From: JAEZPW01 sp035629075
Lineage (GTDB): Bacteria; Acidobacteriota; Terriglobia; Terriglobales; Acidobacteriaceae
Reading direction: 5' to 3'
Length of the DNA stretch: 64,000 nucleotides
Assembly (NCBI GenBank): GCA_035629075.1
Contig: DASPIK010000090.1
Location: forward strand, 23,558-87,557
This document shows positions 45,525-54,889 of this stretch, piece by piece (the first letter of the stretch is position 1; the number at the start of each line of letters is the position of its first letter). The position numbers and the translations under genes are program-made. The notes under the pieces are model-generated. The model made no database searches. It was given only the letters and a program-made list of their open reading frames with translations, and was not told the DNA's origin.

Positions 45525-46372
45525 TGACGGGCAATCGCTTCCAGATTGGCAACATCGGTGTCGGCTCCGGCGAACTGTTTCTGATCGCCGGACCCTGCGT
45601 CATTGAAAGCGAAGAGCACGCGCTCGAAATGGCGGCAGCAATCAGCGCTGTGACGCGCGAGCTGAACGTTCCCTACATTTTCAAAGCCTCCTACGACAAG
45701 GCAAACCGGACGTCGCTCAAGAGTTTTCGCGGGCCGGGGCTGGCCGAAGGACTTCGAATTCTGGCTAAAGTTAAAGAACGTATAGGCGTGCCCGTGTTGA
45801 CGGATGTCCACGAACCATCACATGTCGAACCAGCGGCTGAAGTTGTGGACGTGCTTCAAATTCCGGCATTCCTTTGCCGCCAGACCGATCTACTCGTAGC
45901 CGCCGCCAAGAGCGGACTCGCGGTGAACATCAAGAAAGGTCAGTTTGTCTCGCCATGGGACATGCGCCACGCAGTTCAGAAGTGCCGCGAGTCCGGCAAC
46001 GACCGCGTTTTCTTGACCGAGCGTGGAACGACTTTTGGCTACAACAACCTGGTCGTGGACATGCGGGCGCTAGCCATCATGCGCGAGTTCGCGCCTGTAG
46101 TTTTCGACGCCACACACTCCGTCCAACTTCCTTCGGCAGGCGCTAATGGCAGCGGCCAGGGGAAGCAGGGCGAGACAGTTCAGAGCGGCGGCCAGCCGCA
46201 GTTCATTCCCGTCCTGTCCAGGGCAGCGGTCGCTGCCGGCGTTGACGGCGTCTTTATGGAAGTCCACGACAATCCGGCACAAGCGAAGTCGGACGGAGCC
46301 AATGCCGTACACTTGAACGACCTGCGGGGGATTCTGCGACAGCTCCTGGCCGTAAACAGCGTTGCGAAGTAG
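45524..46372 (+). CDS. kdsA: 3-deoxy-8-phosphooctulonate (KDO-8-P) synthase
   Basis: 282 residues, full TIM-barrel. It condenses arabinose-5-P with phosphoenolpyruvate. The N-terminal LIAGPCVIESEEH carries Cys25 at the position that binds metal in metal-dependent KdsA enzymes; the metal-independent type has Asn (GMNVLES). IFKASYDKANRTS, GVPVLTDVHE, VNIKKGQFVSPWDM and LTERGTTFGYNNLVVDMR are conserved. The ATG overlaps the pyrG stop (TGATG); a GTG one codon earlier is also possible. Cytosolic, LPS inner-core pathway. Confidence 0.95.
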   Translation: MTGNRFQIGNIGVGSGELFLIAGPCVIESEEHALEMAAAISAVTRELNVPYIFKASYDKANRTSLKSFRGPGLAEGLRILAKVKERIGVPVLTDVHEPSHVEPAAEVVDVLQIPAFLCRQTDLLVAAAKSGLAVNIKKGQFVSPWDMRHAVQKCRESGNDRVFLTERGTTFGYNNLVVDMRALAIMREFAPVVFDATHSVQLPSAGANGSGQGKQGETVQSGGQPQFIPVLSRAAVAAGVDGVFMEVHDNPAQAKSDGANAVHLNDLRGILRQLLAVNSVAK

Positions 46373-46379
46373 TTGCCCG

Positions 46380-47120
46380 TTATTCGGTCACGCGCATCAC
46401 TGCCGCAACACGCACAAGAGTTAGGCCGGCGACAACAAGATAGATCCAAGACATTCGTTTCATGCCGATGCTAGCGCGAGGACTTCGCATCACGGCAACG
46501 AAGGTGGAGATCAGGAATACCAGAAGAACAAAAGCTGCTGCGAGTACGTGCTGCTTATTGGCAGAGAACCACAGCATCCACCAAGCCAGAAGACATACCG
46601 AACCGATAAAGAACGGTGAACTCCAAATTGGATCGCGGGCTCTGGCCCGCGGAAAAGGTCGCCATGAGACGAGTTCGCGCTTTAGTTCATCGTAGTCGTT
46701 AAGTGCGCTGGGCACGAAAATGTACCGGTGCACATCCTGCGTCTTGACGAAAAAACCTCGGCCGGCGGTCTCGTCGAAGCCCGAAACCTCGGACCGATGC
46801 ACGATGAGGTCGTCACCATCTGTCATCCGCTTGATCAGGCGATCGCCATCCAGCACCAACTCATACGAATTCCATGATTTCTGCCGAAGGCGAAGGCTGC
46901 GGAAGATCGTCCAAAAAGCCAGGCATATGGTGAATAAAACCGCCACGGTGATGGCGATTACGGCGACGATGAGGCTTGGACCGGGTTTGAAAGTAAGATT
47001 GCGCGGCGTGACCAGGACTAGCGCTGCGACAAGGGAAATCAGATACGCAGCATAGAAGCCACGCGACAGACGCAACCGTTCCTGCTCGAACGCTTCGGGA
47101 ATCAGGCGATATGTTTTCAG
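46380..47120 (-). CDS. Predicted membrane protein (YcxB/PH-like)
   Basis: 246 residues if translated from a CTG at 47120, which sits behind the very strong GTGGAGGGGG and extends the frame by 15 codons (KTYRLIPEAFEQER) before the TTG at 47075. There are four to five hydrophobic helices (AAYLISLVAALVLV, LIVAVIAITVAVLFTICLAFW, FIGSVCLLAWWMLWF, LAAAFVLLVFLISTFVAV, WIYLVVAGLTLVRVAAV). Between helices 2 and 3 is a soluble beta-rich insert typical of YcxB-like/PH-fold proteins. The gene is convergent with kdsA (7 bp apart), and no function is known. Confidence 0.68.
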   Translation of the reverse strand: MKTYRLIPEAFEQERLRLSRGFYAAYLISLVAALVLVTPRNLTFKPGPSLIVAVIAITVAVLFTICLAFWTIFRSLRLRQKSWNSYELVLDGDRLIKRMTDGDDLIVHRSEVSGFDETAGRGFFVKTQDVHRYIFVPSALNDYDELKRELVSWRPFPRARARDPIWSSPFFIGSVCLLAWWMLWFSANKQHVLAAAFVLLVFLISTFVAVMRSPRASIGMKRMSWIYLVVAGLTLVRVAAVMRVTE

Positions 47121-47183
47121 GGTGCCCCCTCCACACTCAGTTGAACCCTGTTCTGACTGGATGCTATCAACAGGAACTTAGTT

Positions 47184-48170
47184 TTGTTAACATCGCGCTT
47201 TCTAATGAAAACTATCGGCGAAAACGTCATTCGGATCGAAGCTGAAGCGCTACGCGCACTTGCCGACCGCGTTGCCGGACCCATGAGCGCAGCGTTCCAA
47301 ACGGCTGTAGAGAAGCTAAACTGCTGTGCCGGGCGAGTCGTTGTGACCGGCATGGGTAAGAGCGGCATCATCGGCCGGAAGATCGCAGCCACGTTTAGCT
47401 CAACTGGAACACCGTCGCTGTTCTTGCACCCCGCAGAGGCCATCCATGGCGATCTCGGGATGTTGGTGCAGGGCGATGTAGTGCTGGCGCTTTCCATGAG
47501 TGGCGAGACCGAAGAGATCCTCCGCCTTTTGGCTACGATCAAGCGGCTCGAAATCATTCTGATCGCCATGACCGGCAATCTCACGTCAACCCTCGGCCAA
47601 GCGGCAGACGTGACCCTAGATTGCTCCGTCGCCCACGAAGCGTGTGCGCTAGGACTGGCCCCGACCGCGTCCACCACGGCCATGCTGGCCTTGGGCGATG
47701 CATTGGCTGTCGCCCTCGCCCAGAAGCGCGGATTCAAAGAAGAGGACTTTGCGAGCCTGCACCCTGGCGGGAAACTCGGCAAGAAGCTCGCGCGTGTACA
47801 TACGCTCATGCACTCGGGCGACAGCGTTCCGAAAGTGGGCCCGTCAACGCGAATGAGCGATGTAATTTACGAAATGTCCCGGAAAGGCCTCGGAGTAACG
47901 ACCGTTGTTGATGGCGAGAAGTTGCTTGGAATCATCAGCGACGGCGACCTTCGCCGTCTTCTAGAGCGCCGCGGGAAAGACGTACTGGAACTCTCTGCTG
48001 GCGAATGCATGACTGTATCCCCCAAGACCATCGACCCAAATGCATTCGCGGTGAATGCCCTGACGGTTATGGAAAAAAAGAAGATCACTTCTCTTCCGGT
48101 CGTGTCCCAGGATGGCGAACTCAAAGGCATTCTCCATCTGCATGACCTATGGGGAACGGAAATGGTCTAG
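47184..48170 (+). CDS. kdsD: D-arabinose-5-phosphate isomerase (KpsF/GutQ family)
   Basis: 328 residues. An SIS domain (about 40-175; VVTGMGKSGIIGRKIAATFSSTG, HPAEAIHGDLGM) is followed by two CBS domains (about 210-328; LLGIISDGDLRRLLER, LHLHDLWGTEMV). Converts ribulose-5-P to arabinose-5-P, the KdsA substrate. A TTG at 47184 has CAGGAA eight bases upstream; an ATG at 47205 lacks one but is closer to family starts, so the true start is uncertain. It lies 0.8 kb from kdsA on the same strand, with the membrane-protein gene between on the other strand. Confidence 0.92.
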   Translation: MLTSRFLMKTIGENVIRIEAEALRALADRVAGPMSAAFQTAVEKLNCCAGRVVVTGMGKSGIIGRKIAATFSSTGTPSLFLHPAEAIHGDLGMLVQGDVVLALSMSGETEEILRLLATIKRLEIILIAMTGNLTSTLGQAADVTLDCSVAHEACALGLAPTASTTAMLALGDALAVALAQKRGFKEEDFASLHPGGKLGKKLARVHTLMHSGDSVPKVGPSTRMSDVIYEMSRKGLGVTTVVDGEKLLGIISDGDLRRLLERRGKDVLELSAGECMTVSPKTIDPNAFAVNALTVMEKKKITSLPVVSQDGELKGILHLHDLWGTEMV

Positions 48171-48356
48171 GCACTCAACCAGTCGGCCATGACCTCCTGC
48201 GTATTCGACTGAGGTGACGACTCGGGATTCGAAGTTCGACTCGAAGAGCATGGCCTAAGACAAAGCTTCTATATCGCCGGGGCAGGAACTTTCTTACTAT
48301 TGCTGCAGGGCAGAGTAGCTGCTGGATTGTGAGTAGCAGCACTTGCCTGAGGCCCA

Positions 48357-49259
48357 ATGAAGCGCTCCCTGGTTGCAGTTGCCCTGTTTCTTGCTTGTGT
48401 CCTTCCCAACCTCGCCTCCGGCCAGAAACTAATCGCACTGACGTTCGACGACGGCCCGCGTCCTTATGTTCTGTATGGAGTCCGTAATCCGGGCGAACCT
48501 GTTAAGGCCGGGCTCATAGACACACTCGAGAAGAATGGCGTCAAGGCTACGTTCTTCCTCATGGGATGGCGTCTGACTCCGAAAACCTGGGGAGAGCGCC
48601 GCGAAACAAACATCGGCATCACCTGCATCGATGCAGCACGCGACCTCGTGAAGCGCGGCCACGAACTTGAAAACCACACCTACGGGCACGAGCGACTTAA
48701 CCTGGTTCAGAAGAAGCGCGGATCAGAAGGGGCCCTGGCGGACATCGAGAAGGGCTCAAGCGCGATTGAAGCGATTACCGGCCGCAAAGCGATCTACATT
48801 CGTCCGCCCCAGTGGGTGTTGCCCGGAGACTTGCGTGCTCAGATCGAGAAACGCGGCTATCGCGTCATGACGATCGCCACGGAGAATCCGCTGGCTGTTC
48901 GCGATGTCAACTCGCTGGATTACCTGTGCGCCGGCTCTCAGCCGAAGCAGTGCCCAAAACCATCGCTCGCCCAGAACGTTCTCCGGCAGATTGAAGCACG
49001 CGAAAAACAGGGTGTTACGACGCACATACTTACGTTCCACGAGTTAAGTTCGACGGTGCCTGCGATTCAAATGCTCATTCCGGAACTGAAGGCTCGTGGC
49101 TACAGATTCGTTCGCCTCGATGAATACCGAACCAAGTGCAGTCGCATCCCGGACTGGGCATCAGGGCGAGATAGCTATCGCTTGCGGGCAGCGGGCGAGC
49201 GATTCGCGCGCTGTCTTTTTGTCCTCAGCTTGCGTTTTGGGAAAAACGAGAAGTGGTGA
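48357..49259 (+). CDS. Polysaccharide deacetylase (NodB domain)
   Basis: 300 residues. A signal peptide (1-22, ending ASGQ) precedes a NodB deacetylase: TFDDGP with Asp31/Asp32, HxxxH metal ligands His107 and His111 (ENHTYGHERL), RPPQW, and an ILTFHEL motif with the catalytic His. Exported, it would deacetylate peptidoglycan or an N-acetylated surface polysaccharide. The last 85 nt overlap, convergently, the end of the alkyltransferase-like gene. Its tail (DSYRLRAAGERF onward) looks unlike the family, so it may have been extended. Confidence 0.85.
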   Translation: MKRSLVAVALFLACVLPNLASGQKLIALTFDDGPRPYVLYGVRNPGEPVKAGLIDTLEKNGVKATFFLMGWRLTPKTWGERRETNIGITCIDAARDLVKRGHELENHTYGHERLNLVQKKRGSEGALADIEKGSSAIEAITGRKAIYIRPPQWVLPGDLRAQIEKRGYRVMTIATENPLAVRDVNSLDYLCAGSQPKQCPKPSLAQNVLRQIEAREKQGVTTHILTFHELSSTVPAIQMLIPELKARGYRFVRLDEYRTKCSRIPDWASGRDSYRLRAAGERFARCLFVLSLRFGKNEKW

Positions 49260-49534
49260 TGATCCATCGCGACGCGTAAGCCTCGAAACGCGACCGCTTC
49301 CCCTTGCAGACGCATTCGCTGCTCGAATCCCGCTTCGCCGCCCAGAAGAATCTTCCCTCCCGAGCCGACCACTCGGTGCCAGGGTACGTCGGCAGAAGAG
49401 CTATGCAGTGCCCACGCAACTTGACGGGCCGCCCCGGGAAATCCCGCCGCGTAGGCGATGTCGCCGTATGTGGCAACCTTGCCGCGTGGAATGCGGCGCA
49501 CCTGCGCGAGCATCGCTTTGAACATGTCGGCCAT
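49175..49534 (-). CDS. Alkyltransferase-like (ATL) protein, MGMT family
   Basis: 119 residues from ATG 49534. The MGMT C-terminal DNA-binding half is present (QVRRIPRGKVATYGDIAYAAG, VGSGGKILLGG), but the active-site PCHRV reads PWHRVV: Trp52 replaces the alkyl-acceptor Cys. That is the diagnostic feature of ATL proteins, which bind O6-alkylguanine and hand it to nucleotide excision repair instead of demethylating. The size and missing N-terminal domain also fit. The tail is basic (RKLRTKRQRANRS). It overlaps the deacetylase gene end by 85 nt. Confidence 0.9.
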   Translation of the reverse strand: MADMFKAMLAQVRRIPRGKVATYGDIAYAAGFPGAARQVAWALHSSSADVPWHRVVGSGGKILLGGEAGFEQRMRLQGEAVAFRGLRVAMDHHHFSFFPKRKLRTKRQRANRSPAARKR

Positions 49535-49661
49535 GCGCAAAGCATTCTAGAGCACCCGAGGTCTCTGCATCAGCCCTCCAGCGTCCGTGAGAGCGGTTTC
49601 ATTCGCGCAGCAGTAGTCCATCCTTTAGAATGAGAGCTTCTGAAAGAGGACACGAATCTCA

Positions 49662-51527
49662 ATGCATCGCTGGTCACAACTTTTCATTCCGACGCTGCGT
49701 GAGGCGCCTGCGGACGCCGAAGTCGCCAGCCACAAGTTCCTCGTCCGTGCCGGTTACATTCGCCAGTTGGCGGCGGGCATATACAACTACCTGTTTCTTG
49801 GGCAGCGCTCGATCCTGAAGATTACGAACGTCGTTCGCGAGGAGATGGATAGGATCGCGCAGGAGTTCTACCTGGCGGCCATGCATCCGCGCGAGATATG
49901 GGAAGCCAGCGGCCGCTGGTCGGTGATGGGCGACAACATGTTTCGCCTGAAAGACCGTAAAGGCGCAGATCTCTGCCTTGGCATGACAGAAGAAGAGGTC
50001 ATGACGGAAATCGCGCGCAAAGAACTGCGCAGCTACAAGCAGTTGCCACAGATCTGGTATCAGATTCAGCCCAAGTTCCGTGACGAGCCACGTCCGAAGT
50101 CCGGGTTGCTGCGCGTCCGCCAGTTCACCATGAAGGACGCCTACTCTTTCGATATCGACGCGGCTGGTCTCGACGTCAGCTACAAGAAGCACTACGAAAC
50201 CTACTGCCGAATCTTCGATCGCTGCGGTCTTCAGTATGTTGCGGTGGAAGCGCATTCGGGAGCCATGGGCGGGTCGCAATCCCACGAGTTCATGGTCTAC
50301 ACCGATGCCGGCGAGGACCTCGTTGCTAGCTGTCCTCAGTGCGGCTACGCTGCGAATCTCGAAAAGGCCACTTCTCGCGCGGATGCGGTCGAAGACCTGT
50401 TGCCGAGCGGGGATGAGAATCCCGAGCTGATCTACACGCCCGGAAAAGGTGCCATCGCTGACATCGCTGAGTTCCTGAATATCTCGCCCAAGCAGGACAT
50501 CAAGGCTGTGGCTTACATGGCCGTGGTCCGAACCAGCCAGGGCACCGAACCTGAAGGTCAGGGCGGACCTCTGCGGCCCGTAGCGGTCTTTTTGCGGGGC
50601 GATCACACCGTCAATGAAGCGAAACTTGTCACCCTGTTGAACCAGGCTCTTCACGAGCAAGGCGGAGCCTCCGCCGATCTGCAGATCGCCGAGTTAAGAC
50701 CGATGCATCCCGAAGAGGTGGAGAGCTTCTTCAAGGGGCCTGGCGGTTTTATTGGTCCCGTAGGGCTGAACGCCGGACGAGCCGCGATGACTGGAGCTTT
50801 GACAACCGTATTGGATGAAGCGCTTGTCGGACGCAAGAACATGATCTGTGGTGCGAACAAGCTTGATTACCACTACAAAAATGTGACACCCGGCAAAGAC
50901 TTTCAGTATGCACTTTCGGCCGATGTTCGAAACGTTAATGAAGGCGAAGGATGCCCAAACTGCGGCACGCCTTTGAAGCTTGGGAAGGCCGTCGAAATTG
51001 GCCACATTTTCAAGCTCGGCTACAAATACTCAGATTCCATGGGGCTGCGAGTTCTCGACAAGGACGGCAAGGAAGTTACGCCGATCATGGGGAGCTACGG
51101 TATCGGAATCGAGCGCATTCTCACCTCGATCATCGAGCAGAACCATGACGAGAACGGATTCTGGTTGCCGCCCAATGTGGCACCATTCCAAGTCATCGTG
51201 TCAGCCACGAATGTGAAAGACGCGACGCTCCTGAATGCGGCAGTCGAGATTGCCCAAAGGTTGGAGTCAGCCGGATTTGAGGTTCTGTTGGACGACCGTG
51301 ACGAGCGGCCCGGAGTCAAGTTCAAGGACGCCGACCTGATTGGTGTGCCTTTCCGCATTACGATCGGCAAGAAACTTTCGGAAGGTAAAGTGGAGGTCCT
51401 GACCCGCTCGACACGAGAGTCTCAGGATGCTACCATCGCGGAAATCGTTGACCTGCTTCAGAAGTTAGTCCGCTCCGCGGAAGGAAAGCCGCGTAGCCAC
51501 GAAACCGTTGTCGGAACTGCGGAGTAG
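49662..51527 (+). CDS. proS: Prolyl-tRNA synthetase, editing-domain type
   Basis: 621 residues, bacterial ProS with the INS editing domain between motifs 2 and 3. Motif 1/2 regions show FLVRAGYIRQLAAGIYNYL and FRDEPRPKSGLLRVRQFTMKDAYSF. Motif 3 is GSYGIGIERI. The editing insert is about residues 230-400. The C-terminal anticodon-binding domain includes LDDRDERPGVKFKDADLIGVP. It has AAGAGG before the ATG. A small secreted-protein gene starts 7 nt after the stop. Confidence 0.96.
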   Translation: MHRWSQLFIPTLREAPADAEVASHKFLVRAGYIRQLAAGIYNYLFLGQRSILKITNVVREEMDRIAQEFYLAAMHPREIWEASGRWSVMGDNMFRLKDRKGADLCLGMTEEEVMTEIARKELRSYKQLPQIWYQIQPKFRDEPRPKSGLLRVRQFTMKDAYSFDIDAAGLDVSYKKHYETYCRIFDRCGLQYVAVEAHSGAMGGSQSHEFMVYTDAGEDLVASCPQCGYAANLEKATSRADAVEDLLPSGDENPELIYTPGKGAIADIAEFLNISPKQDIKAVAYMAVVRTSQGTEPEGQGGPLRPVAVFLRGDHTVNEAKLVTLLNQALHEQGGASADLQIAELRPMHPEEVESFFKGPGGFIGPVGLNAGRAAMTGALTTVLDEALVGRKNMICGANKLDYHYKNVTPGKDFQYALSADVRNVNEGEGCPNCGTPLKLGKAVEIGHIFKLGYKYSDSMGLRVLDKDGKEVTPIMGSYGIGIERILTSIIEQNHDENGFWLPPNVAPFQVIVSATNVKDATLLNAAVEIAQRLESAGFEVLLDDRDERPGVKFKDADLIGVPFRITIGKKLSEGKVEVLTRSTRESQDATIAEIVDLLQKLVRSAEGKPRSHETVVGTAE

Positions 51528-51534
51528 TCACTGA

Positions 51535-51888
51535 ATGAAAACTCTTCGCTTACTCGTTACATTGTGTGTGATTGGCGGCGCTCTGTATGCCCTCTGGCAG
51601 ATTTTGCCGGTGTACATGAGCAAGTATCAGTTCGAGGAAGCCCTCGACGATGCTGCACGCACGTTTACTGTTCACACCAATAAGGGCGAAGCGGAGATTC
51701 GTCAGTCGCTGTTTGAAGAGGCCCAGGAACTGCACATCCCGATTCGGCCCGAAGACATCAGGATTGAGCGAATGGGAAACGAGGTAACGATATCGGCAGA
51801 TTACACGGTCCACGTGGATCTGCCGATCTATCCGCTCGATCTCGATTTTCACCCGTCCAGCAAGCGTCAGGCCCTTACGTTTCGATAA
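51535..51888 (+). CDS. Small membrane-anchored protein (DUF4845-like)
   Basis: 117 residues. An N-terminal helix (LRLLVTLCVIGGALYALWQILPVY) anchors a mostly beta-stranded outer domain with VTISADYTVHVDLPIYPLDLDFHPS near the end. Pattern and size fit DUF4845-like proteins, of unknown function. It begins 7 nt after proS, with GGAG near the proS stop, so it is probably co-transcribed. Family similarity is by eye. Confidence 0.7.
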   Translation: MKTLRLLVTLCVIGGALYALWQILPVYMSKYQFEEALDDAARTFTVHTNKGEAEIRQSLFEEAQELHIPIRPEDIRIERMGNEVTISADYTVHVDLPIYPLDLDFHPSSKRQALTFR

Positions 51889-52073
51889 TGAGACGATGCT
51901 GGCAAACACTCGTTGAGGGTGGCGATAGTCGTTCCAGAGTCGTGTTCAGTCGTTTACAATGGGGCTTATCCGCTCTGGCCAAGTGAGTGTAAGTCCAGCA
52001 ACTGATCCCGAAGTCGTGTTGCTCGAAGACAGAACGCCACACGTCAATACCTAACCGGGTCTCCGCATTTATT

Positions 52074-54698
52074 GTGGCAATAAAGCTAAAAATACCGCGT
52101 TCCCAACAGCAGAAGCCGACAAGAGGCAAAGTTACTCGTCCGCACCTTTCTGATCCTATCGTCAAGATGGCGGTCGCGACGTTCATTATCGCGTTCACCA
52201 TCTTGCTGGGCGTGTTTGCCTACTACTACATCAAGTACGAGAAAATAATCGACCGGCGCATGAGCGGCCAGATCTTCGCCAACACGGCCAGGATCTACGG
52301 CTTGCCGAAGAGGGTTCGCGTTGGCCAGTCGATGACTGAGCGCGAAATTGCGACCGAACTCCGCCGGGCAGGCTACACGGAACAGGGCAAAGAAGGCGAG
52401 TCGCGCATCGGAACGTACCGGTTGCGTGCAGGTAACATTCGCATAGAACCCGGTCCGGAGTCGTACCACGAATCGTCCCCTGCCGAGATCGACATCGATA
52501 ACGGAAAGGTAATCCGGATTGTCGGCGCTGGCCGCGAAGTGGACGAGTACGAACTCGAGCCGCAGCTCCTTACAGCTCTGTTCAGTACAGCGAATCGGGC
52601 AAAGCGCCAAATTGTGAAGTACCCGGAGATCCCAAAAGTGATGGTGGACGCAGTTCTCGCCATTGAGGATCGCCGGTTCTTCCAGCACAGCGGCGTCAAT
52701 TATTTCCGCTTCATGCAGGCGGCCATGATTGACCTCCGCGAAGGCAGCCACGATCAAGGTGCATCCACTCTTACGATGCAAATGGCTCGGGCGTTCTTTT
52801 TGACGCCGGAGAAAACCATCAAGCGCAAGGCGATCGAGATGCTGATCGCGATCGAACTGGAGCAGAAGCTCTCGAAGGAACAGATTTTTGAGCTCTATGC
52901 CAACCAGGTCGACATGGGCCAGCGAGGATCCTTCACGATCGTCGGTTTCGCCGAGGCTGCCCGGGCGTATTTCAACAAGGACCTTCAGAGCATCAACTTG
53001 CCGGAAGCTGCATTGTTGGCCGGAATCATTCAGCGCCCCAGCTATTTGTCGCCGTACCGGCACCCCCAACGAGCTCTCAATCGCCGTAACCTCGTTCTGG
53101 AAAGCATGGTCGAAACCCGCGCCATCACTCGCGCGCAGGCTGACCAGGCCAAGGCCACGCCTCTACAACTGGCGCCCATGAACGTCGAAGCCAGTGACGC
53201 TCCTTATTTCGTCGATATGGTCAAGGAGCAGCTCTCTTCGCGTTATCCGGAAAGTGAAATAAACGAACAGGCTTACCGTATCTACACCAGCATCGACCCC
53301 GAATTGCAGCGGGCCGCGGCCGAAGCCGTGCAGCAAGGAATGAAGCTGGTCGACGAACAGGTCAACAATCTCCGCACGCGGAAGAAGAGAGTCGGCCAGG
53401 GCAAGAACGCCACGGTGCAGACGACCGTTCTGCCCGGACCGCAGGCCCAGGTTGCGCTGGTGGCGCTTGATCCGCACACGGGTGAGGTTCTGGCTTTGGT
53501 TGGCGGGCGAAACTATGGTATGAGCCAGTTGAACCATGCTATTGCCAAGCGTCCGACCGGTTCTATCTTCAAGCCTTTCGTTTTCGCGGCTGCAATGAAC
53601 ACGGCGCTGGCTGGCGGCGACAATGTCCAGACCCCCGTGTCGTTGATAGACGACTCGCCGACGACCTTTGCGTTCGGCGATCAAATTTACGAGCCCCGAA
53701 ACTACAAAGGCGAGTACCACGGTCCGGTGACCGCGCGTTACGCATTGGCTCTATCGCTGAACAACGCGACTGTCAAATTAGCTGAAATGGTTGGGTACGA
53801 CAACGTCGCCCAACTGGCGAGGGCAGCGGGCATCTCGTCAGTGAAGTCGACGCCGTCCATGGCACTGGGAGCATATGACGCAACGCCATTGGAGATGGCT
53901 GGTGCCTACACCGTTTTCGCCAACAATGGCGTTAAGCTCTCGCCGATCCTGATGAAATCGGTTCGCGACGCGCAAGGCAATGTCGTTGAGGATTTCACCA
54001 ACGATAGCAGGCAAGTTCTGGACCCACGGGTCGCCTACGTCATGACCAACATGATGGAAGGCGTGATCAACTTCGGCACGGCTTACGACGTGCGCAGACG
54101 CGGATTCATGGCCCCGGCCGCAGGCAAGACAGGCACTTCACATGATGCATGGTTCGCGGGCTACACAAGTAACCTGCTCTGCGTCGTTTGGGTGGGATTC
54201 GACGACTACAGCGACTTGCGGCTCAGCGGCGCCGTGACGGCAGCTCCGATCTGGACCGAGTTCATGAAACGAGCCGCACAGCTTCCTGAGTACCGCAACT
54301 CACAGCCATTCCGGCAACCTGATGGCGTCGTCAACGTGCAGCTCGACAAAGCCACTAACCTGCTTGTAACTCCTGCTTGCGAAACTGAAACGTACACAGC
54401 AGCGTTCATCGCGGGCACGGAACCGGCTTACACGTGTGAGCAGGGGCCTGGTGACAACCGAAACATCTTTCAGAAGATCTTTGGTATTGGCCAGCCCGCA
54501 CCAGCGTCTCCTCAGCCGCAGCCTCCGGTGGGTCAGCCGGGGCAACGCATTAACACGAACACGGCCGCAACGCCAGACGGCCAGCAACCCGCACAGCCGG
54601 CAGAGAAGAAAAAGAAGGGTTTCTGGGGTAAGATCGGTGGCATTTTCGGCGGTGGCGACGATGAAAACAAACCTCCCGACGAAAAACCAAAACAGTAG
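52074..54698 (+). CDS. Class A penicillin-binding protein (bifunctional)
   Basis: 874 residues from a GTG at 52074. A cytosolic tail and one membrane helix (about 33-53) precede a UB2H-like segment (RIYGLPKRVRVGQSMTEREI). The GT51 domain has Glu198 in AIEDRRFFQHSG and GASTLTMQMAR. The transpeptidase has Ser497-x-x-Lys500 (GSIFKP), SLNNAT and Lys685-Thr-Gly. After residue 780 the tail is Pro/Gln-rich and ends in FGGGDDENKPPDEKPKQ, outside the membrane. It polymerises and crosslinks peptidoglycan, like PBP1B. Confidence 0.94.
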   Translation: MAIKLKIPRSQQQKPTRGKVTRPHLSDPIVKMAVATFIIAFTILLGVFAYYYIKYEKIIDRRMSGQIFANTARIYGLPKRVRVGQSMTEREIATELRRAGYTEQGKEGESRIGTYRLRAGNIRIEPGPESYHESSPAEIDIDNGKVIRIVGAGREVDEYELEPQLLTALFSTANRAKRQIVKYPEIPKVMVDAVLAIEDRRFFQHSGVNYFRFMQAAMIDLREGSHDQGASTLTMQMARAFFLTPEKTIKRKAIEMLIAIELEQKLSKEQIFELYANQVDMGQRGSFTIVGFAEAARAYFNKDLQSINLPEAALLAGIIQRPSYLSPYRHPQRALNRRNLVLESMVETRAITRAQADQAKATPLQLAPMNVEASDAPYFVDMVKEQLSSRYPESEINEQAYRIYTSIDPELQRAAAEAVQQGMKLVDEQVNNLRTRKKRVGQGKNATVQTTVLPGPQAQVALVALDPHTGEVLALVGGRNYGMSQLNHAIAKRPTGSIFKPFVFAAAMNTALAGGDNVQTPVSLIDDSPTTFAFGDQIYEPRNYKGEYHGPVTARYALALSLNNATVKLAEMVGYDNVAQLARAAGISSVKSTPSMALGAYDATPLEMAGAYTVFANNGVKLSPILMKSVRDAQGNVVEDFTNDSRQVLDPRVAYVMTNMMEGVINFGTAYDVRRRGFMAPAAGKTGTSHDAWFAGYTSNLLCVVWVGFDDYSDLRLSGAVTAAPIWTEFMKRAAQLPEYRNSQPFRQPDGVVNVQLDKATNLLVTPACETETYTAAFIAGTEPAYTCEQGPGDNRNIFQKIFGIGQPAPASPQPQPPVGQPGQRINTNTAATPDGQQPAQPAEKKKKGFWGKIGGIFGGGDDENKPPDEKPKQ

Positions 54699-54713
54699 GT
54701 TCTGCGGACGAAC

Positions 54714-54735
54714 GGCCTCGTAGCGGGGCCCTTTT
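54714..54735 (+). terminator. Terminator after the PBP gene
   Basis: GGCCTCG (54714-54720) and CGGGGCC (54724-54730) form a 7-bp stem (one wobble) with a 3-nt loop, followed by CTTTT. Confidence 0.65.
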
Positions 54736-54889
54736 AGTTGGGCAAGTCATCTCGGGTCTAAACAGGATTTCCTGCAACTAACCCGCGATTCGACCTACAA
54801 TGGGAACCGGCAAGTTGCCCCGAACGTCTAAGTAGTATGAGTTAGGTAAAACTGCAAATCAGGGTTGTCGAATAACAGAGGGGTGACCA

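Noticed and set aside
48225..48262. T-arm-like TTCGAATCCCGAG on the minus strand
   Set aside because: Flanking bases do not pair as a T stem and no anticodon arm is present, so it is not a tRNA or a fragment of one.
49674..50660. Long minus-strand open frame of 328 codons
   Set aside because: Antisense to proS, which is unmistakable; the frame has no family signature.
52086..53069. Minus-strand open frame of 327 codons
   Set aside because: Lies entirely inside the penicillin-binding protein gene, with no start signal or similarity.
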